Assembly (NCBI RefSeq): GCF_900108225.1 | Contig: NZ_FNUZ01000003.1 | Location: 372,001-436,000, forward strand | Direction: 5' to 3' | Origin: Thalassococcus halodurans | Lineage (GTDB): Bacteria; Pseudomonadota; Alphaproteobacteria; Rhodobacterales; Rhodobacteraceae | Length of the DNA: 64,000 nt | In this document: positions 9,210 through 17,759 of the stretch, piece after piece | How positions within the stretch are numbered: position 1 is the stretch's first letter | Layout of the letters: each line of letters begins with the position of its first letter | Notes under the pieces: model-generated | Told to the model about the DNA's origin: nothing | What the model saw: the letters and a program-made list of their open reading frames with translations, nothing else | The model's database searches: none | Made by a program: the position numbers and the translations under genes

Positions 9210-9977
9210 ATGACAAACTCTCAGACACCCTTGGTCGACATGCGCAACATCCGGATCTCGTTCGGCGGGGTTCATGCGGTCGATGACGTCAGCGTTGATC
9301 TGTATCCGGGCGAAGTTGTGGGCCTGTTGGGCCACAACGGTGCCGGCAAATCCACGCTGATCAAAATCCTGTCCGGCGCGTACCAGATGGACTCGGGCGA
9401 AATTTACGTGGACGGCAAGCAGGCGGTTATCCGTAATCCCCGCGATGCCCGCGCCCACAACATCGAGACGATCTATCAGACCCTTGCGCTGGCGGATAAC
9501 CTTGATGCGGCGTCCAACCTGTTCTTGGGTCGTGAACTTACCACGCCGCTGGGGATGGTGGATGACGACGCGATGGAGGCCGAGACGCGCAAGATCATGG
9601 CGCGCCTGAACCCGAACTTTAAAAAGTTCAAGGATCCGGTATCGGCCCTGTCCGGTGGTCAGCGCCAGTCCGTCGCAATTGCCCGCGCGGTCTATTTCAA
9701 CGCGCGCATCCTGATCATGGACGAACCGACTGCGGCCCTTGGCCCCCATGAAACACAGATGGTGTCGGAACTGATCCAGCAGCTGAAAGCCGAAGGCATC
9801 GGCATCTTCCTGATCAGCCACGACATCCACGACGTCATGGAACTGTGTGATCGTGCGTCGGTCATGAAGAACGGCAAACTTGTCGGCACGGTCGACGTCA
9901 AAGACGTCACAGACGACGACCTGCTGAGCATGATCATTCTGGGCAAACGGCCCGGAGAGGACACTCCGGCAGTCTGA
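9210..9977 (+). CDS. xylG: Xylose ABC transporter ATP-binding protein (one-domain XylG)
   Basis: 255 residues from the ATG behind a GAGGAG ribosome binding site. Walker A is GHNGAGKST, the signature is LSGGQRQ, Walker B is [12 protein letters not shown] and the switch His follows in FLISHD. It energises xylose import through XylH. Unlike E. coli XylG, which has two ATPase domains in about 510 residues, this protein has only one and must work as a homodimer. The one-domain form is, from general knowledge, common in alphaproteobacterial xylose transporters. A shared hairpin terminator follows. Confidence 0.9.
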   Translation: MTNSQTPLVDMRNIRISFGGVHAVDDVSVDLYPGEVVGLLGHNGAGKSTLIKILSGAYQMDSGEIYVDGKQAVIRNPRDARAHNIETIYQTLALADNLDAASNLFLGRELTTPLGMVDDDAMEAETRKIMARLNPNFKKFKDPVSALSGGQRQSVAIARAVYFNARILIMDEPTAALGPHETQMVSELIQQLKAEGIGIFLISHDIHDVMELCDRASVMKNGKLVGTVDVKDVTDDDLLSMIILGKRPGEDTPAV

Positions 9978-9983
9978 CAAAAG

Positions 9984-10010
9984 AAAACGGGCCCAAGCGG
10001 GCCCGTTTTT
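9984..10010. terminator. Bidirectional terminator between xylG and fbp
   Basis: An 11-base perfect stem (9984-9994 with 9999-10009) with a four-base AAGC loop. It begins with AAAA and ends with a TTTTT run, so it can work in both directions. It lies seven bases after the xylG stop and touches the fbp stop codon, serving both converging genes. Confidence 0.9.
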
Positions 10011-10981
10011 CATTTGGTGTGCAAATCGACGATGTAATCGACTTCGCTTTTTGACCCGAGGATCGTTGCGACCCGTTGATGGGGCTCGCTCGGCAACAAA
10101 TCCAGGATACGCTCTGTACCCGTGCTGCCCGCGCCGCCAGCGGCCTCGATCACCATGGCCATGGGCGCCACTTCATAAAGCAACCGCAAACGTCCGCCTT
10201 TGGCGCGGTTCGCATCATCCAGCGGATACAGAAACACGCCGCCGCGCATCAGGATGCGGTGCACTTCGGCCACCATCGACGCCACCCAACGCATATTAAA
10301 ATCCTTTCCGCGGGGGCCCTCTTTGCCCTGCAGACATTCATCAACATACTGCTGGATAGGCGCATCCCAGAACCGCTGGCGCGATGCGTTGATCGCAAAT
10401 TCCGGCGTGTCCTGTTTGATCGTCAGGGACGGGTGCGTGAGGCGGAAGATGCCGCTGCCCTGATGCAGAGTAAAGGACTGCACCCCGTGCCCATGCGCCA
10501 GAACCAGCATCGTCGCCGGACCATAAAGCGCATAGCCCGCCACGATCTGGTCGCTGCCCTTTTTCAGAACGTTACGATCGCCGTCTTTGGTCACGCGCAT
10601 GATCGAAAAGATCGTGCCGACAGACAGGTTGGTATCAAGGTTCGACGACCCGTCCAGCGGATCAAAGAACAGCAAGTAGTCGCCTTCTTCCGGCTCTTTC
10701 AGCCAGACGACTTCCTCGATCTCTTCGGACACCAGTGCCGCCAGACGGGGCGAGTTCGCGCAGGTTTCGACAAAGATATCGTTGGCGATGATATCCAGCG
10801 GCTTCTGATCTTCGCCCTGAACGTTGGTCGAATCCGTCAGCCCGAGGTTGCCTTTCAGCGGGCCATTCCGGACTTCATAAGCGGTGGACCGGCAGGCGCT
10901 GGCGATATCTTCCAGCAGGAAAATCAGATCGGGGTCGTGCCCTTTATCCGTCAAATGTCTGCGGAGTGTGATGTTCGTCAT
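10010..10981 (-). CDS. fbp: Class I fructose-1,6-bisphosphatase
   Basis: 323 residues. Hydrolyses fructose 1,6-bisphosphate to fructose 6-phosphate in gluconeogenesis, in the cytoplasm, with Mg2+. The metal and substrate motif FDPLDGSSNLDTN is present near residue 105, followed by VGTIFSI. Further family blocks are VAGYALYGPATMLVL, FLYPLDDANRAKGGRLRLLYE and the C-terminal GGAGSTG. The ATG at 10981 has a GAGG site upstream; the frame is open 16 codons further without one. No Calvin-cycle neighbour is visible, so a gluconeogenic role is likelier. It is separate from the flagellar genes upstream. Confidence 0.95.
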   Translation of the reverse strand: MTNITLRRHLTDKGHDPDLIFLLEDIASACRSTAYEVRNGPLKGNLGLTDSTNVQGEDQKPLDIIANDIFVETCANSPRLAALVSEEIEEVVWLKEPEEGDYLLFFDPLDGSSNLDTNLSVGTIFSIMRVTKDGDRNVLKKGSDQIVAGYALYGPATMLVLAHGHGVQSFTLHQGSGIFRLTHPSLTIKQDTPEFAINASRQRFWDAPIQQYVDECLQGKEGPRGKDFNMRWVASMVAEVHRILMRGGVFLYPLDDANRAKGGRLRLLYEVAPMAMVIEAAGGAGSTGTERILDLLPSEPHQRVATILGSKSEVDYIVDLHTK

Positions 10982-11038
10982 GCGCGCCCTCGTACCGGTT
11001 TTACGTGTCGTGACAGGGCAAAAGGCCAAGCCACACCG

Positions 11039-11782
11039 CTAGAAGTAACTGCGCACCAAACTGCCAGCAAGCAAAGACCACCCATCCGCCACCACGAAGA
11101 AGGCCAGCTTGAACGGAAGTGATACAATCGCGGGCGGCACCATCATCATGCCCATCGACATCAAAATCGCCGCGACTACGAGGTCGATGATCAGAAATGG
11201 CAGGAAAACCAGAAAGCCTACCTGAAAGGCGCGGGCGATTTCCGAAAGCATAAAACTGGGTACCAGAACAGAATATGCCGCATCATCGCCTACCGTCGCG
11301 CCGACGGTGTCTGGCCGGAGATCGGCGATCGCCGCGAACGTGTCAGGGTCGACACGGCCTGCCATGAAGATGCGAAACGGCTGCAAGCCTGCCTCAATCG
11401 CCTCGGACGTAGCCAGCGTATTGTTCATAAGTGGCTCTATTCCTGCAGAATAAGCCTCTTGAAAGACGGGCTCCATCACGAAGTACGTCAGGAAAAGCGC
11501 CAGACTGACGATCAACATGTTGGGTGGCGATTGTTGCAGGCCGAGCCCCTGTCGCAAGATCGCCAGAACGGTCACGATGAACGGAAAGCACGTCACCATG
11601 ATCGCCAGCCCGGGCGCCAGACTGAGCAGGGTGATGACCAGAATTAGCTGAAGGCTGGTGGCCGTCAGCGATCCTTCTTCCCCAAGGTTCAGCGATAGTT
11701 CCTGAGCGCTGGCGACATGCGGGAGCAACACGATCACCATCGTGAGCCAGACATACCGCAACGCCAAACCGGCTTTGACCAT
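11039..11782 (-). CDS. fliP: Flagellar export gate protein FliP
   Basis: About 247 residues. Core membrane subunit of the flagellar type III export gate. A signal peptide-like N-terminus ends near ASAQE, followed by LAPGLAIMVTCFPFIVTVLAILRQ and the C-terminal MMMVPPAIVSLPFKLAFFVV block, both diagnostic of FliP. A start at 11782 places an AAGGA site ten bases upstream; an ATG four codons earlier (11794) would overlap fliN but has poorer spacing. It is the last gene of fliF-fliH-fliN-fliP. Confidence 0.92.
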   Translation of the reverse strand: MVKAGLALRYVWLTMVIVLLPHVASAQELSLNLGEEGSLTATSLQLILVITLLSLAPGLAIMVTCFPFIVTVLAILRQGLGLQQSPPNMLIVSLALFLTYFVMEPVFQEAYSAGIEPLMNNTLATSEAIEAGLQPFRIFMAGRVDPDTFAAIADLRPDTVGATVGDDAAYSVLVPSFMLSEIARAFQVGFLVFLPFLIIDLVVAAILMSMGMMMVPPAIVSLPFKLAFFVVADGWSLLAGSLVRSYF

Positions 11783-11783
11783 A

Positions 11784-12074
11784 TCAGGTGGCATCCTTGA
11801 GTTCGGCGATATCCACCAACCTTACCGAAAGCTGAGCACGGCCATCCTCTTCGCTGACTTCCAGCACGCCCTGCCCGATCAACCGGTCGCCGACGTAGAG
11901 ATCGACAGGATCATCCACCTGCTTGTCCAACATCAGCACCGATCCGACACCGAACTGGGTCAGATCCCGCACGGTCGGGCGGGCGCGGCCGACCGAAACC
12001 GTGATTTCAATCGGTACGCTCGACAAGGATTGCAGTTCGGGGCGGAACATTCCGTTTTGTGTCGTCTTATCCAT
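11784..12074 (-). CDS. fliN: Flagellar motor switch protein FliN
   Basis: 96 residues, essentially one SpoA/FliN C-terminal domain: VPIEITVSVGRARPTVRDL, then VLMLDKQVDDPVDLYVGDRLIGQG and a short acidic tail. FliN forms the lower ring of the flagellar C-ring, binds FliH and helps set rotation and export. The length is near the lower limit for FliN. It overlaps the fliH-like gene by eight bases upstream and sits directly against fliP downstream. FliM and FliG are not in this window. Confidence 0.88.
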   Translation of the reverse strand: MDKTTQNGMFRPELQSLSSVPIEITVSVGRARPTVRDLTQFGVGSVLMLDKQVDDPVDLYVGDRLIGQGVLEVSEEDGRAQLSVRLVDIAELKDAT

Positions 12075-12669
12075 TCATTACAGCCCGTCGGTTTTCGCGT
12101 GAAAAGCTGACGATCGCCGCGCGGATGCCATCAACAATCTCGGAAAGATCGATGTGCTCCTCGACAGCGCCCAGCCGGATATCTGCCTGCCCTTCTTTCA
12201 GCGACCCGTCTTCAGCCACCGTCACCGGAAATCCGAAATCATGCGCCACAAGCGGTTCGACCACAGCAAGCTGTGACGGCGACACCGCGATTTCGGCACT
12301 CATCGGCGCAATGCGGCGTCCCTGTCGCGTCAAAACATCCGAGACCTGCATACCAAGGCTTTCATGCAGAATGACCGGCAGAAGGGTTTTTGAAATCTGC
12401 TCGAACAGGGGTTCAAGCGACCGCAGTACGTGCGTGTAGGCCTCGTGGTAAGTGAAGGACAAATCCTTCAGGTTCTGGGCAAACTCGGCCGAGATCGCAT
12501 CGATGCTATTGTCTTGCGACTGAAGCGCATCCTCCCACCCTGCCTTATAGCCCTGTTCGTAGGCAGACAGCTCAAAGGCCTGAATGTCCGCGCCCTTCAA
12601 CTGGCTGGGCATTTGCCCTTTGGCTCCGTTGCCGTCAGCGAATTCCTCAAGAAAATCCACGAGCTTCAT
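12067..12669 (-). CDS. FliH-like flagellar export ATPase regulator
   Basis: 200 residues. The N-terminal FELSAYEQGYKAGWEDAL has the YxxGxxxG pattern of FliH/HrpE proteins. A helical region with likely coiled coil and a C-terminal V-ATPase-E-like part (VEPLVAHDFGFPVTV, ADIRLGAVEEHIDLSEIVDGI) follow. FliH dimers tether the export ATPase FliI to the C-ring through FliN. Position between fliF and fliN supports this. An AGGAG site precedes the ATG, and four-base and eight-base overlaps connect it to its neighbours. Divergence is high, so the name rests on pattern plus context. Confidence 0.75.
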   Translation of the reverse strand: MKLVDFLEEFADGNGAKGQMPSQLKGADIQAFELSAYEQGYKAGWEDALQSQDNSIDAISAEFAQNLKDLSFTYHEAYTHVLRSLEPLFEQISKTLLPVILHESLGMQVSDVLTRQGRRIAPMSAEIAVSPSQLAVVEPLVAHDFGFPVTVAEDGSLKEGQADIRLGAVEEHIDLSEIVDGIRAAIVSFSRENRRAVMNG

Positions 12670-14267
12670 CGTCTTTGCTCCTCTGGCTCATCCAGCCACG
12701 ATCTGAGTATTTCGACCGCTTCTTCGCGCCTTTCATCCACCAAGCCGCGCAAACGCTGCGCGGGGTCAACAGGGGGCGCGACAGTCGCGATAGCGCCGTC
12801 GGTCCCGTTGAACGCACGGACTGAATCAATCTCGCCATCCAAAGCGGGCTGCATCGGACGAAGGGGGGATTCAGCAGGTTCAAGCGCAATCCGATCCGGC
12901 AATGCGGGTGCCGTGTTTGTCAGAATCGGACGCAAAACAAAGGCACCAACAGCAACGATGATCAGGCCCAGAACACCAATCCGCGCGATCTTCATGATTT
13001 CTGGTGAAAACCGTTCAAAGAACCCCGGAACCGCCGCGACAGAACCCAAGCCTTCGGTCTGCTTAAAGGGCATGGAATGCACAGTGATCACGTCACCGCG
13101 CGCTTCGTCAAAACCCACGGCGGAAGAGACGAGCTCTCGAAGCGCGGCCTGATCTTCTGCTGGCATTGGAACAAAGGCCTGCTGCCCGTCGGCGTTCTGC
13201 TCGAACGTGCCATTGACCAGAACTGCGACGGTCACCCGCCTGACGGCATCCGGCGTTCTGGTGACCTCGCGCGTGGTTTCGGACACCTCATAGTTCACAC
13301 GCTCGCGCGTTTCGCTTTCCTGATTGGAAGAGCCCGCCCCGCTGCCGCCCGCGCCATCCGGCAGGTTCGAGGCAACTGTAACACCCGCCCCGCCTTCATC
13401 CTGACTTTGACCTGTCCGCTCTTCGGTCTCGGAACTGATGACGAACCGACTGTCCGGATCAAAGCGCCGCTCGAACACGGATTCGCTTTCCTGAACTGCA
13501 TTTACACTGACCTCGACAACAGCATTGCCTGCCCCAACGCGCGCCTCAACCAGACGCAAAACCCTTTCGCGGAGCGATTTGACCATCGTTTCATGCACGT
13601 TCGCCGCGCTGGATGTACCGTCGCCGATCAAACCACCTTCTGCATCGACGACCGACACGTCATCGGGAAGCAACCCCTGAACGGCAGAAGCAACCAGATG
13701 ACGGATTGCGCGGGCTTCCTTTCCCGAGATCGGTCCATTGGTTCCGGTCACCGAAACGGACGCCGACGGCTTTGATTCGCGCTGAAACGGCTTGGACGAC
13801 CCGACCGCGATGTGTACGCGGGCCTTGGAAATATGTGCCCCAGCGACCAGCGTTCTGGCCAGTTCGCCCTCTTTTGCGCGCCAATACGCGGCGTCGAACA
13901 TCTGCGATGTCGTGCCAAAACCCGTTAGGGAATCAAGCAGTTCATAGCCACTATCCCCGACGCTGGGCAGGCCTTCGCTGGCCAATGACAGCCTAAGGCT
14001 GTCACGTTCCGTCATCGGCACATAGATCGATGTTCCTTCGACTTCATAGATAATGTTCCGGCTTTCCAGCGCCGAAATAACGTCGCCAGCCGAACGTTCA
14101 TCCAGACCAGAGTACAAAAGCGAAAGCGACGGTGCAGTCGCAACGCGGGTCATGCCCAGTACGGCGACAAACATCGCCACGGTTGCGCCCACCACAACCA
14201 AGCGCCGTCCCGCGCTGAGCGATTTCCAGATTGCCAGTAGTTGCTGCAACCCCGTCTCCTTCGCCAA
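12666..14267 (-). CDS. fliF: Flagellar MS-ring protein FliF
   Basis: 533 residues. Builds the inner-membrane MS ring, the base of the flagellum. A first transmembrane helix lies at about residues 23-43, then ring-building motifs LYSGLDERSAGDVISALES, YEVEGTSIYVP and ARVHIAVGSSKPFQRESKPSASVSV, a second transmembrane segment near residue 430 and a C-terminal tail for FliG binding. The reading frame starts with TTG at 14267; no ATG in frame gives an intact N-terminal helix and an in-frame stop lies upstream, so TTG is the likely start. It is first in the leftward operon. Confidence 0.93.
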   Translation of the reverse strand: MAKETGLQQLLAIWKSLSAGRRLVVVGATVAMFVAVLGMTRVATAPSLSLLYSGLDERSAGDVISALESRNIIYEVEGTSIYVPMTERDSLRLSLASEGLPSVGDSGYELLDSLTGFGTTSQMFDAAYWRAKEGELARTLVAGAHISKARVHIAVGSSKPFQRESKPSASVSVTGTNGPISGKEARAIRHLVASAVQGLLPDDVSVVDAEGGLIGDGTSSAANVHETMVKSLRERVLRLVEARVGAGNAVVEVSVNAVQESESVFERRFDPDSRFVISSETEERTGQSQDEGGAGVTVASNLPDGAGGSGAGSSNQESETRERVNYEVSETTREVTRTPDAVRRVTVAVLVNGTFEQNADGQQAFVPMPAEDQAALRELVSSAVGFDEARGDVITVHSMPFKQTEGLGSVAAVPGFFERFSPEIMKIARIGVLGLIIVAVGAFVLRPILTNTAPALPDRIALEPAESPLRPMQPALDGEIDSVRAFNGTDGAIATVAPPVDPAQRLRGLVDERREEAVEILRSWLDEPEEQRR

Positions 14268-14306
14268 GTCAATTTCTTCGACAAAGGTGAAAATGGTCCA
14301 CGCGAC

Positions 14307-14321
14307 TTAACAATCGGTTAG
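14307..14321. promoter_or_regulatory. CtrA-like binding site between fliF and fliL
   Basis: The sequence TTAA-N7-TTAG lies in the 98-bp gap between divergent fliF and fliL. It differs from the established alphaproteobacterial CtrA consensus TTAA-N7-TTAA by one base. CtrA activates flagellar genes in the Rhodobacterales, so position and pattern agree. Binding is not shown by sequence alone. Confidence 0.55.
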
Positions 14322-14365
14322 CCCATTCCGCCTAATTTGAATTTCAGGGCAGAAAGGAATGAAAA

Positions 14366-14896
14366 ATGACTGACACCTCCGAACCCAATAAAGCCGCCGG
14401 AAAAAAGCGTGGCGGGATGGCCGGTCTGATCGTGGGCATCGTGCTGGCAATTGTTGGCGGCGCGGGCGGTTTTTTTGCGGTCAGCAAAGGCTTGCTGCCA
14501 ATCGGCGCGGCCACGACCGAACACGTCGAACGCGAACCTGATCCGGTCGGCGAAGACCGCGCCTTTTACGAAAAGCAGCCGCGTCCGCCCGGGCCCGAAG
14601 AGGTCGAATTTGTGCGATTGCCACCAATCGCCGTCTCTATCAGCGGCGGCAATAACAGGCTTCTGCGCTTCTCGGCCGCGATCGAGGTCTATAAGCCCCA
14701 CGTGCAGCACGTCGTCGATTTGGAGCCAAGGGTTCTGGACGCCTTTAATTCGTATCTGCGCGCGTTGGAGCCTTCGGACATCGATAGTCCGGGATCGCTT
14801 CACAACATCCGCACCCATTTGGCGCATCGGCTGTATCTGGTGTTGGGGCCTGATGTGGTTCGCGACCTGATGATCATGGAATTTGTACTGACCTGA
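14366..14896 (+). CDS. fliL: Flagellar basal body-associated protein FliL
   Basis: 176 residues. A lysine-rich cytoplasmic start is followed by one transmembrane helix (GLIVGIVLAIVGGAGGFFAV, about residues 20-40). The periplasmic FliL domain contains FVRLPPIAVSISG, LLRFSAAIEV and the C-terminal IRTHLAHRLYLVLG. FliL surrounds the stator and supports torque. The ATG follows an AAGGA site. Divergent from fliF and followed after ten bases by the next flagellar-linked gene. Confidence 0.88.
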   Translation: MTDTSEPNKAAGKKRGGMAGLIVGIVLAIVGGAGGFFAVSKGLLPIGAATTEHVEREPDPVGEDRAFYEKQPRPPGPEEVEFVRLPPIAVSISGGNNRLLRFSAAIEVYKPHVQHVVDLEPRVLDAFNSYLRALEPSDIDSPGSLHNIRTHLAHRLYLVLGPDVVRDLMIMEFVLT

Positions 14897-14906
14897 GGTG
14901 GATTTG

Positions 14907-15419
14907 ATGGCACTGATTTCCGACATTTTGTTGATTCTGGCGGCGGCGACCGCTGGTATCTATTGCTTTGTTTTGTCCCGCCGCCTGTCGCGGTTCAGCG
15001 ACTTGGACAAAGGCGTTGGCGGGGCGATTGCGGTACTCTCTGCTCAGGTCGATGACATGACGCGCAACCTGCAGGCCGCACAGAATTCTGCGGGCGATTC
15101 GTCAAAGAAGTTGCTTGAGGTGACTGAAAGGGCCGAAGATGCGTCCCGTCGGTTAGAACTGATGGTTGCGTCGCTGCACGACATTCCCCAACAGCAGGCT
15201 CCGGCCCAATCCCCTGCGCCAGCACCACAGTCGCCAAGGGCCCCCGTAAGCACACCTGACGCGGCACCGGCAGCACCCGCAGCGCCTCAAGTGGCCGCTG
15301 TCACCCCCGCACCGGTGACGGAGGCGGCGGTCGCGGAAGCGGTCGAACCGGAAGAGCAAGCCCCCGAACCCCCGTCTGATCCGGTGTTCACCCCCAGAAT
15401 TCGCTTTGGGGTCGCGTGA
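14907..15419 (+). CDS. Membrane-anchored coiled-coil protein in the fliL-motE unit, function unknown
   Basis: 170 residues from an ATG with a GAGG site eight bases upstream; an in-frame GTG at 14898 is possible. One N-terminal transmembrane helix (ALISDILLILAAATAGIYCF) is followed by a helical, probably coiled-coil segment (about residues 35-90, with LSAQVDDMTRNLQAAQ). A long proline/alanine-rich tail ends in FTPRIRFGVA. I do not recognise a named family. Its place between fliL and motE, with a TGATG overlap into motE, suggests a flagellar motor or assembly role. The rich Pro/Ala linker suggests the tail reaches a distant partner. Confidence 0.75.
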   Translation: MALISDILLILAAATAGIYCFVLSRRLSRFSDLDKGVGGAIAVLSAQVDDMTRNLQAAQNSAGDSSKKLLEVTERAEDASRRLELMVASLHDIPQQQAPAQSPAPAPQSPRAPVSTPDAAPAAPAAPQVAAVTPAPVTEAAVAEAVEPEEQAPEPPSDPVFTPRIRFGVA

Positions 15420-16036
15420 TGAAAAATCTGTTCAAAGGGAAAGGGCGAAGATCGAAACGCAAAGCGCCCAAAAGCACATTGGCGGTGATTGCGTCCCTGT
15501 TTTTCATGTCGATCATCGTACGCCTGACAGATGGCGCGGAGGGTTGGATTGCGGCGGCGCAAGCCTCTGCATCCGCCTCCGAGGAGACGAGCTCGGATGA
15601 ATCCTCAGGCTATGACCGCGAGGCGATCAAACACGTTCTGGATGCGCTTCGCGAGCGCGAGAAAAACATCGCAGCACAAGAGCAGGACATCGAGAAACGA
15701 CTGGCGTTTCTTCATGATACCGAAGCACGCATCGATGAAAAGGTTGTCCAGTTGAGGGAAGCCGAGGCGATGCTGCGGTCCCGAATGGCGCAGTCGAACA
15801 CCGCCGCCGAAGAGGATCTGACCCAACTGACGACCGTCTACGCCAAGATGAAACCCAAAGATGCGGCGCTGCTGTTCGAGCAGATGGAACCAAAATTCGC
15901 AGCCGGTTTCCTTGGCCGCATGAAACCCGACGCGGCAGCCTCGATTATGGCCGGGCTAAGCCCGCAGGCCGCCTATACGATCAGTGTGGTTCTGGCCGGA
16001 CGCAACGCAAACGCCATCACTCAGGAGAAGAACTAG
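15419..16036 (+). CDS. MotE-like flagellar protein with MgtE N-terminal-like domain
   Basis: 205 residues. An N-terminal basic patch is followed by a transmembrane segment (LAVIASLFFMSIIV, about residues 21-37), a long charged coiled coil (about 65-135, REREKNIAAQEQDIEKR) and a C-terminal helical domain (YAKMKPKDAALLFEQMEP, FLGRMKPDAAASIMAGL). That domain resembles the MgtE N-terminal repeat found in MotE, the periplasmic chaperone of MotC in rhizobia. The ATG overlaps the previous stop. It is the last gene of the fliL unit and converges on the SCP2 gene six bases away. Confidence 0.8.
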   Translation: MKNLFKGKGRRSKRKAPKSTLAVIASLFFMSIIVRLTDGAEGWIAAAQASASASEETSSDESSGYDREAIKHVLDALREREKNIAAQEQDIEKRLAFLHDTEARIDEKVVQLREAEAMLRSRMAQSNTAAEEDLTQLTTVYAKMKPKDAALLFEQMEPKFAAGFLGRMKPDAAASIMAGLSPQAAYTISVVLAGRNANAITQEKN

Positions 16037-16042
16037 GAAACG

Positions 16043-16327
16043 CTATTTCAGAAGCTGGCTAAGCTTCATCGCAACGGTCATGTCGCCTGCCACTTTCAAC
16101 TTTCCCGTGGCGAAAGCCATCATCGGGTTCAGCTTGCCCTTGATCAGCTTTTCAAGATTAGCCAGCGACAGGCTGATGGTACAATCGGCGGGGATATCCT
16201 GAAGCATCGCCTGATCGCCGGACAGGACCAGTTGGCCGTCTGAACCACAGTCGAACTTGATGCTGTCGGACAGTGGTTTGCGTTCAAGACCTTTGCGCAA
16301 CAGCCCTGCGATTTCATCCAGCCCCAT
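16043..16327 (-). CDS. SCP2 sterol-binding-domain protein
   Basis: 94 residues, a stand-alone SCP2 domain: IKFDCGSDGQLVLSGDQA, ISLSLANLEKLIKGKLNPMMAFATGKLKVAGDM and a short tail. The fold has a hydrophobic tunnel that binds lipids or acyl-CoA; the bacterial substrate is unknown. A near-consensus GGAGGA site precedes the ATG at 16327. It lies downstream of argG behind a hairpin. Confidence 0.88.
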   Translation of the reverse strand: MGLDEIAGLLRKGLERKPLSDSIKFDCGSDGQLVLSGDQAMLQDIPADCTISLSLANLEKLIKGKLNPMMAFATGKLKVAGDMTVAMKLSQLLK

Positions 16328-16349
16328 AACGTTCCTCCAAAAACGATGC

Positions 16350-16375
16350 GGGGTCCGGCTATCTGGCCGAACCCC
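16350..16375 (-). terminator. Possible argG terminator or attenuator
   Basis: A GC-rich hairpin (five pairs, one mismatch, then four pairs and a wobble) lies between the argG stop and the SCP2 start. Read leftward it is followed within six bases by TTTTT. It could terminate argG transcription or reduce read-through into the SCP2 gene, whose ribosome binding site starts immediately after. Confidence 0.5.
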
Positions 16376-16404
16376 TGCAAACAAGTGAAACGTAACGGAA
16401 AGCT

Positions 16405-17631
16405 TTAGCCTTTCAGACGACGCTCCCGCGCGCCCAAGAGCTTCAGGCGCAGCGCGTTCAGCTGGATAAAGCCGGCCGCGTCCTTCTGATCGTAGGCACC
16501 TGCGTCGTCTTCGAAGGTAACGTGCGCCTCGGAGTACAGCGAGTGGTCGGACCAGCGACCAACTGTGCGTGCCAGACCTTTGTACAGTTTCAGGCGAACC
16601 GTACCGGTTACGTGTTCCTGCGACTTGTCGATCAGCGCCTGCAGCATCTCGCGCTCGGGCGAATACCAGAAGCCGTTGTAGATCAGCTCGGCATATTTCG
16701 GCATCAGCTCATCTTTCAGGTGGGCTGCGCCGCGATCCAGTGTGATCTGTTCGATACCGCGGTGTGCCTCAAGCAGGATGGTGCCGCCCGGCGTTTCGTA
16801 GATGCCGCGGGACTTCATGCCAACAAAACGGCCTTCGACCAGATCAAGACGGCCGATGCCGTGCTTACGGCCATATTCGTTCAGCTCGGTCAGGATGGTC
16901 GCGGGCGACATTGCCTGACCGTTGATCGCAACCGCGTCGCCCTTTTCAAATGTGACTTCGATGAATTCCGGTGTGTCCGGCGCATCTTCGGGGTTCACGG
17001 TACGCTGGTAGACGTAATCCGGTGCGTTTTCAGCCGGATCTTCCAGCACCTTACCTTCGGACGATGTGTGCAGCAGGTTCGCATCCACCGAAAATGGTGC
17101 TTCGCCGCGCTTGTCCTTGGCGATCGGAATCTGATTTTCCTCGGCGAAGGCCAGCAGTTTGGTTCGCGAAGACAGGTCCCACTCACGCCACGGCGCAATC
17201 ACCTTGATTTCGGGGTTTAACGCATAGGCTGCCAATTCGAAACGTACCTGATCGTTGCCCTTACCGGTCGCGCCGTGCGCCACCGCATCGGCTCCGGTTT
17301 CTTCGGCGATCTCGACCAGACGCTTGGAAATCAGCGGGCGTGCGATGGATGTGCCCAGCAGATACAGGCCTTCGTAAACCGCATTCGCGCGGAACATCGG
17401 GAAGACGAAATCACGCACGAATTCCTCACGCACGTCTTCAATGTAGATATTTTCCGGCTTGATCCCCAGCATCTCGGCTTTGGCGCGTGCCGGTTCAAGT
17501 TCTTCCCCTTGGCCAAGATCGGCGGTGAAGGTCACAACCTCGCAACCGTATTCCGTCTGGAGCCACTTCAGAATGATCGACGTATCAAGACCACCGGAAT
17601 AGGCGAGAACAACTTTTTTAGGCGCGGACAT
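16405..17631 (-). CDS. argG: Argininosuccinate synthase
   Basis: 408 residues. Condenses citrulline and aspartate with ATP to argininosuccinate in arginine biosynthesis. The N-type ATP pyrophosphatase P-loop AYSGGLDTS is near the N-terminus, with [24 protein letters not shown] and the C-terminal [22 protein letters not shown]. Two adjacent ATG codons follow a GAGGA site; the second (17631) gives MSAPKK and the better spacing. It is preceded by a TATAAT-containing promoter. Confidence 0.96.
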   Translation of the reverse strand: MSAPKKVVLAYSGGLDTSIILKWLQTEYGCEVVTFTADLGQGEELEPARAKAEMLGIKPENIYIEDVREEFVRDFVFPMFRANAVYEGLYLLGTSIARPLISKRLVEIAEETGADAVAHGATGKGNDQVRFELAAYALNPEIKVIAPWREWDLSSRTKLLAFAEENQIPIAKDKRGEAPFSVDANLLHTSSEGKVLEDPAENAPDYVYQRTVNPEDAPDTPEFIEVTFEKGDAVAINGQAMSPATILTELNEYGRKHGIGRLDLVEGRFVGMKSRGIYETPGGTILLEAHRGIEQITLDRGAAHLKDELMPKYAELIYNGFWYSPEREMLQALIDKSQEHVTGTVRLKLYKGLARTVGRWSDHSLYSEAHVTFEDDAGAYDQKDAAGFIQLNALRLKLLGARERRLKG

Positions 17632-17662
17632 CATCAAATCCTCTGTCTGGGTTGGCGGCGCG

Positions 17663-17689
17663 ATTATAGGGTTTTGGCGTCAGGGGCAA
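17663..17689 (-). promoter_or_regulatory. Putative argG promoter
   Basis: On the minus strand a perfect TATAAT (17668-17663) lies about 30 bases upstream of the argG start. A TTGCCC hexamer lies 15 bases further upstream (17689-17684). The spacing is shorter than the ideal 17, but a perfect -10 box in GC-rich DNA is notable. Confidence 0.5.
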
Positions 17690-17759
17690 GGTTTGCAGCT
17701 ATCAGAACCGCCGAACCAGTGATAAGCCTTATGAAAGTTTGACCAACTGGGGGAAAATG

